Shown: in pieces, positions 1 through 7,386 of the stretch
Numbering within the stretch: the stretch's first letter is position 1
Layout: the number at the start of each line of letters is the position of its first letter
Made by a program: the position numbers and the translations under genes
Origin: Limibacter armeniacum
GTDB taxonomy: Bacteria; Bacteroidota; Bacteroidia; Cytophagales; Flammeovirgaceae
NCBI RefSeq assembly: GCF_036880985.1
Contig: NZ_JBAJNO010000004.1
Span: forward strand, 232,727 to 296,726
Direction: 5' to 3'
DNA: 64,000 bases
The notes under the pieces: generated by a model
Database searches by the model: none
Seen by the model: only the letters and a program-made list of their open reading frames with translations
What the model was told of the DNA's origin: nothing

Positions 1-427
1 CAGGCTTATCACTTACCGCCACACCAATCCGAAAGATGTCATTCTTGTCCTTCATCGGGAAATACAGGTAGTACTTCCCATCCTTTTCAGCCGCATCAGG
101 TGCCCACATCTGCCTGCCTGCCCAAGGAACGTCATCCAATGCCAGTACTACGCCATGATCTGTCACCTCTCCGTCAATGCTATCCATTGAAAACACATGG
201 TAATCCTGCATATTGAAATGGTCGCCGTTGTCATTTTCAGGAATGCCTGACTCAATATCATGTGAAGGATAGATATAGATTTTACCATTGAATACATGGG
301 CAGATGGGTCTGCCGTAAATATATGTTTCACCAAGTGTCTTGGATGTTTGATTGTTGTTTCCATCATCAAATTATTAAAGATAGAGGAGTTACCTCCCTC
401 GCTTACTGCTACTCGTCTCCCTATCAT
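1..427 (-). CDS. Glycoside hydrolase family 43 protein, C-terminus cut by window edge
   Basis: Only the N-terminal part is present; the gene runs off the left edge of the window. The translation has GH43 hallmarks: ADPSAHVFNGKIYIYPSHD carries the catalytic-base Asp after TA, and WAPDAAEKDGKYYLYFP carries the second conserved Asp. GH43 enzymes of this kind are beta-xylosidases or alpha-L-arabinofuranosidases, which fits the xylan locus. The first ATG ends at 427, 17 bp after the GH10 stop. An internal ATG pair at 362-365 gives a product starting METTIKHPRH and may be the real start. No signal peptide is visible from either start, so a cytoplasmic enzyme acting on imported xylo-oligosaccharides is plausible. 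Exact specificity cannot be read from this fragment. Confidence 0.85.
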   Translation of the reverse strand, partial: MIGRRVAVSEGGNSSIFNNLMMETTIKHPRHLVKHIFTADPSAHVFNGKIYIYPSHDIESGIPENDNGDHFNMQDYHVFSMDSIDGEVTDHGVVLALDDVPWAGRQMWAPDAAEKDGKYYLYFPMKDKNDIFRIGVAVSDKP

Positions 428-444
428 TTTTACTTTATTATCCG

Positions 445-1575
445 TTATTCCTTTACCAGCGAGACTACTGACTGAAATGCCTTTTTGGGAGCATTGTCCC
501 TATCAAAAAGCAACGGGTAATCTTTTCTCCCTTTTACTGGCCAGTTGTTACGCCACGACTGTCCATCATTTACACCCCAGAAAGTAACCCTCCCGATCTT
601 ATCCTGATGTTTCAGCAACACCTCAAACAATCCCTGATAGGCGATTGCCAGCTTGGTCCCCACTGAGTCAGGCAATGTTTCGTTGTACGGGTTAAGGGTA
701 GCTTTCAATTCATAGTTCTGGGAAATCTCAGCAGACATCTCCTTTGTCGGGAATGGCAATACTGTAATGTCCAGTTCTGTCAGCATGACTTTTACGTCCT
801 GTTCCGCAAACTTTACCACACTCTCTTCAAACTCATTCAGGTCCAGATAATCCAGTCCATAATGAGCCTGCATACCGATGCCATCTATCCGGATACCTTT
901 TTCTTTCAGGCTCTGAATAACCTGAATGCCTGACTCACGGCGATGCGGGTTCAACATGGAGTAATCGTTGTAATATAGTTCTGCGTCAGGATCTGCCTCA
1001 TTTGCAAACTGAAATGCCAATTGGATATAATCATCGCCAATAATCTGCTGCCACTTGCTTCGACGTAAAGTCTCCTGATCACCAATTGCCTCATTGACCA
1101 CATCCCATGCATGTACTCTTCCTTTATATCGGCTAACGACAGTATGTATATGATTTCTCATGCGGGCAACCAACGTATCACGAGACACATCATTCCCCGC
1201 TTCATCCACAAACAGCCAATCAGGTGCCTGAGAGTGCCATACCAGGGTATGCCCTACGATAAACATCCCATTTTCTTCCCCGAACCTGACAAAGTTGTCT
1301 GCATCCTTGAAATCAAACACCCCTTGCTCGGGCTGAAGTGACTCCATTTTCATACAGTTTTCAGCTACAATGGTATTGAACTCTCTCTTTACCAGCGCCA
1401 GTTCAGCAGGTTGTTGCCCGTTGGTCTGATCAGCATTCAATGCGGCTCCGACCAAAAACTTTTCCTTGAACACTTCCTTAAGAGGCACTTCTGAATCATG
1501 CTGTGGCTGAGCGCAACCTACCAGCAGCAACATCAAAAGTACCCTTAAGCTTTTCAGTGATTTATCCTTATTCAT
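445..1575 (-). CDS. GH10 endo-1,4-beta-xylanase, lipoprotein
   Basis: Endo-acting enzyme that cleaves beta-1,4-xylan chains. The GH10 core starts at about residue 40. The acid/base Glu is in WDVVNEAIGD and the nucleophile Glu in MLTELDI, at residues 171 and 276 counted from the upstream start at 1602 (162 and 267 from the start used here). The N-terminus MNKDKSLKSLRVLLMLLLVGC is a lipoprotein signal with the lipobox LVGC, so the enzyme is probably membrane anchored. I chose the Met at 1575 because it puts the basic n-region directly before the hydrophobic stretch; 1602 would add nine residues. The symporter gene ends 34 bp upstream and GH43 follows closely, so it is an internal gene of the unit B operon. 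Length is normal for a single-domain GH10; no carbohydrate-binding module is visible. Confidence 0.96.
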   Translation of the reverse strand: MNKDKSLKSLRVLLMLLLVGCAQPQHDSEVPLKEVFKEKFLVGAALNADQTNGQQPAELALVKREFNTIVAENCMKMESLQPEQGVFDFKDADNFVRFGEENGMFIVGHTLVWHSQAPDWLFVDEAGNDVSRDTLVARMRNHIHTVVSRYKGRVHAWDVVNEAIGDQETLRRSKWQQIIGDDYIQLAFQFANEADPDAELYYNDYSMLNPHRRESGIQVIQSLKEKGIRIDGIGMQAHYGLDYLDLNEFEESVVKFAEQDVKVMLTELDITVLPFPTKEMSAEISQNYELKATLNPYNETLPDSVGTKLAIAYQGLFEVLLKHQDKIGRVTFWGVNDGQSWRNNWPVKGRKDYPLLFDRDNAPKKAFQSVVSLVKE

Positions 1576-1609
1576 TTTAAAACCAGATTTTGATTCAAAC
1601 AATTTTCGC

Positions 1610-3121
1610 TTACACCGCCGTATCCATCACCTCCAATGGCAGTTCCTTCTCCCTTCTTTCAGCCAGTTCTGCCTGCATGTTGATGTTCATTTCCTTAGTA
1701 ATAACATAGAACAGAAGTGCTATCACACTCACCATAAAAGTAATGGCAGGAATAATACTCGCAGCCAACCTTATACCCAGAATCGCTTCCGTTGACTGCA
1801 CTGCATTTGGCACATAACCGAAGATGGATACAACCCAACCACATAGCGCACCTCCCAATCCAAGTCCTGCCTTCAGGGCAAATACTACTCCGGCAAACAC
1901 AAATCCTGTTGCCCTGCGGTTATTCTTCCATTCTGAATAGTCTGCCACATCGCCCATCATTGCCCACAACAATGGAATGGTTGGCGCATAGAACAAACTT
2001 TTCAGGATATTGAAAGTAAAAGCCAATCCTACATTGTCACTCGGCACCACAAAGAAAAGTCCTGTAAAAATAGCCGTCATAAAGAGGCAAACCACAAAGA
2101 CATTCTTCTTGCCAAACCTTGCCGCTAAAGGTGCTGAAAGTGTCAGTACGCCAATAATGGTTACAAACTGCCCCACCATATTGAAAAAGCTGAATCCAAC
2201 ACTGAATGCATTGCTTCTGTCCTGCAAGGCAATAAGTCCCAAAGTATCCAGCAACTGATTCCAGAGGCTTGAGGTTCCGGCAGCTGTTTCCACCAGATTG
2301 AATTGCTGGAGGAATACAAAAATGGCATCTGGATCAATATAGTAATTGAAGAAGTAATATGTGCCTCCACCCCAAAGCGAAAGCGTTGTGAAGATAAAAA
2401 GTGTCACCACAAACATGGCTTTCCAAGGTCCGTTCTTGAGAATGTCATTCAAATCCTGCTTCACTGATGTCTGCTGTGATTTTGGAGGAGTAATTCGCTC
2501 CTTAGTGGTCAGGAAGGTGACCACAAAAAACACAATGGATATCAACGCCAGTACACCTATCGCCATCGACCAACCTTTGGCATCATCTCCCTGCCCCAGC
2601 TTGGAAACCAATGGCAAGGTGAATCCCTGTACCAGAAATGCCGCAATCATGGCAAATACAAACCTTACCGAACCGATGCTAGTACGCTCCTTGATGTCAC
2701 TTGACATTACACCATGCAAAGCCGCATAAGGGGTATTGTTAAAGGAATAGAGCGTCATCAGCAAAGTATAGGTGATGCCTGCATAGATGATTTTTGATCT
2801 TTCGTCCAGATCGGGCGTTGTAAACGCCAGAAAAAAGAACAAGCCAAATGGAATGGCTGTCCACAAAATCCACGGACGGTATTTTCCCCATTTTGTATTG
2901 GTTCTGTCCGACAGGATGCCCACAACAGGGTCAACAAAGGCATCTATTACCCTTGCCAGCAGCAGGATGGTTCCGGCAGCCGTGGCAGTGATGCCAAACA
3001 CATCTGTATAAAATCCCAGCTGAAAGACCAGCATGATTTGAAAGACGAAGTTTACGGAGCAGTCTCCCAGACTGTATCCTATTTTCTCAGAGAGCGAGAC
3101 CTTATTGGATGTTGTAGCCAT
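1610..3121 (-). CDS. GPH-family sugar:cation symporter (MFS)
   Basis: Inner-membrane transporter of the glycoside-pentoside-hexuronide:cation symporter family (MelB/XynB-like). About twelve hydrophobic segments span 503 residues. The N-terminal stretch SEKIGYSLGDCSVNFVFQ and the loop RVIDAFVDPVVGILSDRTNTKWGKYRPW are typical of the family. Within this operon it most likely carries xylo-oligosaccharides or (methylglucurono)xylo-oligosaccharides from the periplasm to the cytoplasm, an inference from its place between GH30 and GH10. The spacing to GH10 is short and to GH30 97 bp. No unusual features were seen. Confidence 0.93.
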   Translation of the reverse strand: MATTSNKVSLSEKIGYSLGDCSVNFVFQIMLVFQLGFYTDVFGITATAAGTILLLARVIDAFVDPVVGILSDRTNTKWGKYRPWILWTAIPFGLFFFLAFTTPDLDERSKIIYAGITYTLLMTLYSFNNTPYAALHGVMSSDIKERTSIGSVRFVFAMIAAFLVQGFTLPLVSKLGQGDDAKGWSMAIGVLALISIVFFVVTFLTTKERITPPKSQQTSVKQDLNDILKNGPWKAMFVVTLFIFTTLSLWGGGTYYFFNYYIDPDAIFVFLQQFNLVETAAGTSSLWNQLLDTLGLIALQDRSNAFSVGFSFFNMVGQFVTIIGVLTLSAPLAARFGKKNVFVVCLFMTAIFTGLFFVVPSDNVGLAFTFNILKSLFYAPTIPLLWAMMGDVADYSEWKNNRRATGFVFAGVVFALKAGLGLGGALCGWVVSIFGYVPNAVQSTEAILGIRLAASIIPAITFMVSVIALLFYVITKEMNINMQAELAERREKELPLEVMDTAV

Positions 3122-3218
3122 GATTTCAGGTTAATTTTCTTGTTACTTTAATTTCTGATCACCAAAGCCTTTCGGTTGATGGTGTTTTTAAACTGGTTGA
3201 ATTATTCTGCACCTATTC

Positions 3219-4616
3219 CTATTTGAGTTCGAGTACAAAAGTGGAGATTGATTCGGCAGGAAGCCTAACTGGCTTGTCTGTCTCTACCCCTTCCAATTCC
3301 TGATAAAAGGAATCTCCTACAGTCTGGTAGCCACTGATATTGGCGATCTCCATTCCTTCTACCTCAAACTTGTAATCCAGATTCCGTGCATCTGCATTGA
3401 CTGCAATCAGGGTTAACTTATCTCCGGCAGGATTAAGGTATCCCGTAACTTCCACCAGTGGCAGAACAGACGAAACTTCCACCCTTTTATATCCCTTGTC
3501 AATGTGTTTGGAGAAGTGCTTGATCAGGTAGTAGAATGAGTTTACCATATATCCTCCGGCTCCATCCACATAAATCATTGCCTTGTCTTTGGTTGTGACA
3601 TCTCCCCATACCAGTTCCCAATACAGGTAAGCAGAGGTATTGGCATATTGTAAGGTCTGCTGCATAAACCTAGCTGTCTGAAACCAAGACATGCCGGAAT
3701 ATTCAGTCATAAAATTAGGTTTGTCTCCAAAGTCCTGTGCCATTGATTTCAGGAATGGGGTAATCGAACTGATCGGGGTATCCTTTGAAAAATTGTATGG
3801 GTGATAACCATAAACACTACACGATTCTCTCGACTTGGCAACTAGGGCAAAAGTGCTAAACGCTTGTACATTTTCTGATTCTGGACCTACCATCAATGGT
3901 GCATTGGGACGATCCTTGATCCGGTCATATACCTGATCAAATGCCTTGTCGTACCCTGGCAATCCTGTTGCTTCTGTTGCACCCCACATACAAGTAGTCC
4001 AGTTGGCATTGACATACGAAGGCTCATTCTGAATACTGATATATTCAGGTGTAAAGTTGTAGTGATCCAATACATCCACCCAATACTGGGCAAAAGCATC
4101 GTACATATAGTTACCTTCCTCGTCTTTCTTCAGGAAGCCTTCTCTCAAATTGTTATTGTTTTTCAATGCCGCAGGAGGTCCCCAAGAGCATAGCAGGATT
4201 TCGATATCCGGATTATAGGATTTTGCTTTCGCATAAAATTCCTGTGTTGCCTCAAACATCTCCTTATCTCCAGAAGTCAGCATTTCATCTGTTGACTTGT
4301 TGTTCGGGTAGTCTGCCGGATAGTACCAGTTTTTCAGTCTCAGGATATCCATTCCCAAGTCTTCAAACATCAGTTGGTATATCTCCTCACTTTTTGGGCT
4401 ACTTGCCACCCTGCTGCTGTACCAGGTAAGCGCACCACCAAACCCTACCATCTCCTGATAGGTTGTTGCGGGATCTATTGAGAAGGTTGGATATTGTGGC
4501 TCCTTTACCTCTTCCTTTTCAGTTCCATCTCCCTCATTCTGGCAAGCCATCAGACTTAGCAACACGCCAATCCAAAGTATTCTCCTAAAAAATGGTTCCG
4601 TTTTAAAGTTCATCAT
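3219..4616 (-). CDS. GH30 family glycosidase, probable glucuronoxylanase, lipoprotein
   Basis: The 465-residue protein has the lipoprotein signal RILWIGVLLSLMAC followed by an acidic linker, then a GH30 TIM barrel. It opens with YQEMVGFGGALTWYSSRVASS. The acid/base Glu lies in ISIQNEPSY (residue 198) and the nucleophile Glu in FMTEYSGMSW (residue 305). A C-terminal beta domain ends in STFVLELK, as in GH30. Bacterial GH30 enzymes in xylan loci are mostly subfamily 8, which cut glucuronoxylan at positions set by the methylglucuronic acid branch. That fits a locus that also encodes GH67, but subfamily 8 is not proven: the Arg that binds the glucuronate cannot be assigned by eye. A hairpin at 4630-4659 separates it from the upstream gene. 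Confidence 0.9.
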   Translation of the reverse strand: MMNFKTEPFFRRILWIGVLLSLMACQNEGDGTEKEEVKEPQYPTFSIDPATTYQEMVGFGGALTWYSSRVASSPKSEEIYQLMFEDLGMDILRLKNWYYPADYPNNKSTDEMLTSGDKEMFEATQEFYAKAKSYNPDIEILLCSWGPPAALKNNNNLREGFLKKDEEGNYMYDAFAQYWVDVLDHYNFTPEYISIQNEPSYVNANWTTCMWGATEATGLPGYDKAFDQVYDRIKDRPNAPLMVGPESENVQAFSTFALVAKSRESCSVYGYHPYNFSKDTPISSITPFLKSMAQDFGDKPNFMTEYSGMSWFQTARFMQQTLQYANTSAYLYWELVWGDVTTKDKAMIYVDGAGGYMVNSFYYLIKHFSKHIDKGYKRVEVSSVLPLVEVTGYLNPAGDKLTLIAVNADARNLDYKFEVEGMEIANISGYQTVGDSFYQELEGVETDKPVRLPAESISTFVLELK

Positions 4617-4629
4617 ATCTCAATCAATT

Positions 4630-4659
4630 AAAGGCACCGGCACAAATACCAGTGCCTTT
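4630..4659. terminator. Hairpin between SGBP and GH30 genes, possible attenuator
   Basis: The arms AAAGGCAC (4630-4637) and GTGCCTTT (4652-4659) form an 8 bp stem with a 14 nt loop. On the minus strand, the direction of transcription, only TTTAATT follows, so termination would be partial. It could lower expression of the GH30-MFS-GH10-GH43 part relative to SusCD. Confidence 0.5.
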
Positions 4660-4696
4660 TTATTTGCAGAAAAATGTATGTTACAGAAGCTTAGGC

Positions 4697-5785
4697 CTAG
4701 TTTGCCAGCTCGATGAAGCGGACATTGTCAAAGCTGATTTCCCCTCCTTCAACTACCGGCGAACCCCACTGTACCTTCACCACATTCAAGATAGTCGGGT
4801 CAACTGCCTGCCCGTTCACGCTTTGAGTTGAGCCGTCCCCATTGTATTGCCAACCGAATTCTGTCAGTGGTATTTCCAATGTTGTCCAGCCATTATATAC
4901 GCCTTGGTATGAACTCCAGAAATTAGCCTTGTTGTCCTGTACATTGAACCTGTAGTTGCATTCTGTGCCATTGTTGTTCACATCAACAACCAGCAAGATA
5001 TTTTCTTTGGCTGCTGTCAGTCCAAAACCTCCAGTCGCCTCAATCTGGGATCCTCCCCAGCTACCTGCTGCACCTACCATCTTGAAGAAGTTACCGCTGA
5101 TTGGCGTTGGGCTTGCATTCTGGATACCTGAAACTTCCGTATCCACTGCACCACCCATACTTCCCCAGCCACCAAAACCGTTTCCATCAAAATCATCCAC
5201 CAGCACTTCCTTGCCTACATAAAAAGTGTATTCGGTTGTGTTTTCACCTGCCACGGTCACCACCTTGATTTGACCTTTTGAATCTGTGACACCTGAAGGA
5301 ACCGAGAATGTAAGTTCTGTATCGCTATTGGAAACAATGCTGGCTGCTGTCCCATTAATGGAGACTTCTGTAGCCTGTCCCAAAGACGAACCTGTAATCG
5401 TTACATTACTGCCTGGCATGGCTGCTGTTGAGGTGATCGAGGTAAAGATCGGGTCGGCACTAGGTTTCACCAGTACTGAAGCCGTCACCCTCAGGTTATT
5501 CATATAAGCCAACGTAATCTTGCCTTCACCGGAAACGGAGCCGTGAGGAATGTCAAACTTTATCTCGTTGCCTGAGTTGGTAAACTCCACCGAAAGTTCC
5601 CTGAAGAATACATATTGTACATCTCCGAAATTGGACCCTTTCAGCACGATACTTTCCCTCGGATAGGCCTCGCTTGGCATCACTTCCGAAATCTGACCTA
5701 CATTATCAGTCACATCTTCCTCACAGCTCACCAGCATAAACAGCATCAGGAAAGCCACGAGCATCATTATATTATATCTTTTCAT
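4697..5785 (-). CDS. IPT/TIG-domain surface glycan-binding lipoprotein (SusE/SGBP-type)
   Basis: The protein (362 aa) has the signal MLVAFLMLFMLVSC with a lipobox Cys, then two IPT/TIG immunoglobulin-like repeats (about residues 30-110 and 111-190; PSEAYPRESIVLKGSNFG and GSNVTITGSSLGQATEVSING). A C-terminal beta-rich domain of about 170 residues has many aromatic residues (WNY, WQY, FWSSYQGVYNGW). It lies directly after SusD, the usual place for the surface glycan-binding protein that captures polysaccharide beside the SusCD importer. By analogy with xylan loci of gut Bacteroidota it should bind xylan through the C-terminal domain; this is inference. It is a paralogue in layout of the gene at 13355-14494. 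Confidence 0.85.
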   Translation of the reverse strand: MKRYNIMMLVAFLMLFMLVSCEEDVTDNVGQISEVMPSEAYPRESIVLKGSNFGDVQYVFFRELSVEFTNSGNEIKFDIPHGSVSGEGKITLAYMNNLRVTASVLVKPSADPIFTSITSTAAMPGSNVTITGSSLGQATEVSINGTAASIVSNSDTELTFSVPSGVTDSKGQIKVVTVAGENTTEYTFYVGKEVLVDDFDGNGFGGWGSMGGAVDTEVSGIQNASPTPISGNFFKMVGAAGSWGGSQIEATGGFGLTAAKENILLVVDVNNNGTECNYRFNVQDNKANFWSSYQGVYNGWTTLEIPLTEFGWQYNGDGSTQSVNGQAVDPTILNVVKVQWGSPVVEGGEISFDNVRFIELAN

Positions 5786-5803
5786 GGTCTTAGTCTTTTT
5801 ATC

Positions 5804-7366
5804 CTAGTTATAATCTGCATTCTGAGTCACTTGAGTCAGGTCAACAAAATCCTGCGGGATAGGCCATCTGACATGTTTAGGCAACACATTGCCTGCTGCA
5901 CCTGGTGTATTGTACTCATTGGCACGGTCTACTAGTAATCCAAGCCTTTTCAGCATTCCCCATCTGTGTCCCTCATAGCACAGCTCACGGGCATGTTCTT
6001 CCAGCAACATATCCTGATTCAGTGAGGTGAATGCAGATACACCTGCTCTTTCCCTAAGTACATTGATAAAATCAAGTGCCGATTTTCCTCCTGCCTTCGC
6101 TGAAGCAGATGGATCATTCATAATGGCTTCAGCAGCTACCAGATAGGCTTCTGCCAAACGGTACTCGATTACGTTCTTGTATCCTTCTGCATCACCCAAT
6201 GCCCTGCCCAAAACGTCCGTTTCGAAATACTTGTTACAGGTTGGCGTCAAGTGTCTGATACCTCCGCTTGGTGCATCCACAGCATACTCCGGTAAAACAG
6301 GATCACCCAAGGATACCCCTGCCGGAAGATTATCCGGATCATTGAAATAAAGGGTGGTCACAAACCATGACTGCAATCTTTTATCTTCAGGCTCATACAG
6401 GCTTAACATATAGTCTGAAGGGAAAAGGCGTGCCCAAGGACGACCACCATACTCAAAACTTCTCATGACACCCGTGATACGGTCGTAAAGCGGAATCATC
6501 TGCTGCACAACTCGTTGTGGATGGTCACGGTCTGCACTGGTAAACTGCCATGCAAAGATGACCTCCTTATTGTCCTGATGATTTTCTGAAAAGATCACAT
6601 CCAATGGCTCAAGACTATATGCCCCATCCTCTATCACTAGGTTAGCCATTTCGGCAGCTTTTGCCCATTCGCCCATATCCAAATAAGCCTTAGAAAGTGC
6701 ATGCCGTGCCACAGCCTTGGACACTGCGCCACTTCCGGCAGCATTGATGGCTTCCGGCAACAACCCGATAGCCTCCAGCAGGTCGACTTCAATCTGTGCA
6801 TATACATCATCCTTTGATGCCAGCTGCACATCATATTCCACCACTTCGCTAGCCTCAGTTGACAGGACAATGTTATCCCAACGCTGTACAAGGTTCAAAT
6901 GGAAGTAAGCCCTAAAGAAATAAGCAATGCCTTTGACCGCTTCCCTTCTGTTTACTTCCGTTGCATTGTTCTCATTGATTTCCACCGTCTCGATGTTTTT
7001 CAGGATAACATTGCAGCGGTTGATCGCCACATAACTGGCGTTCCATATATCCCTCACTCCTGTATTCTGAGGATTCAACTGGAAATCGTAGTTGTTGAAC
7101 GATTGCACAATCGCCTGATCGGGAAGGTGGGTGCCTGCCTGTACAAGGTCAGTACCACATACCTTGTAAGTGGAGAGGTCATTGCTTTCGTATGGGCTTC
7201 TGCCTCTTTCATATATGCCCCATACCGAATTCTCCAATCCCTCAAGCGTTGAAAGCGCAACATCTGTGGTCAGGGTATCTTTTGGTGCAATGTCAAGCTG
7301 ATCATTACAGCCTGCTATGCCTACTGCCAGAACCGACAGTGCTATATATTTTTTTAGTGTATTCAT
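5804..7366 (-). CDS. RagB/SusD family nutrient-uptake lipoprotein (unit B)
   Basis: The 520-residue SusD-type lid lipoprotein has signal MNTLKKYIALSVLAVGIAGC, followed by NDQLDIAPKDTLTTDVALST, a typical SusD start. Tetratricopeptide-like helices cover roughly residues 90-250 (GIAYFFRAYFHLNLVQRW), and the C-terminal region ends in ELCYEGHRWGMLKRLG and a final WPIPQDFVDLTQVTQNADYN, both family signatures. It pairs with the SusC directly upstream (21 bp) to make the outer-membrane importer. The substrate is inferred as xylan oligosaccharide from the neighbouring GH10, GH30 and GH67. Confidence 0.95.
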   Translation of the reverse strand: MNTLKKYIALSVLAVGIAGCNDQLDIAPKDTLTTDVALSTLEGLENSVWGIYERGRSPYESNDLSTYKVCGTDLVQAGTHLPDQAIVQSFNNYDFQLNPQNTGVRDIWNASYVAINRCNVILKNIETVEINENNATEVNRREAVKGIAYFFRAYFHLNLVQRWDNIVLSTEASEVVEYDVQLASKDDVYAQIEVDLLEAIGLLPEAINAAGSGAVSKAVARHALSKAYLDMGEWAKAAEMANLVIEDGAYSLEPLDVIFSENHQDNKEVIFAWQFTSADRDHPQRVVQQMIPLYDRITGVMRSFEYGGRPWARLFPSDYMLSLYEPEDKRLQSWFVTTLYFNDPDNLPAGVSLGDPVLPEYAVDAPSGGIRHLTPTCNKYFETDVLGRALGDAEGYKNVIEYRLAEAYLVAAEAIMNDPSASAKAGGKSALDFINVLRERAGVSAFTSLNQDMLLEEHARELCYEGHRWGMLKRLGLLVDRANEYNTPGAAGNVLPKHVRWPIPQDFVDLTQVTQNADYN

Positions 7367-7386
7367 AAGGGTTTTTCATTAACGGA

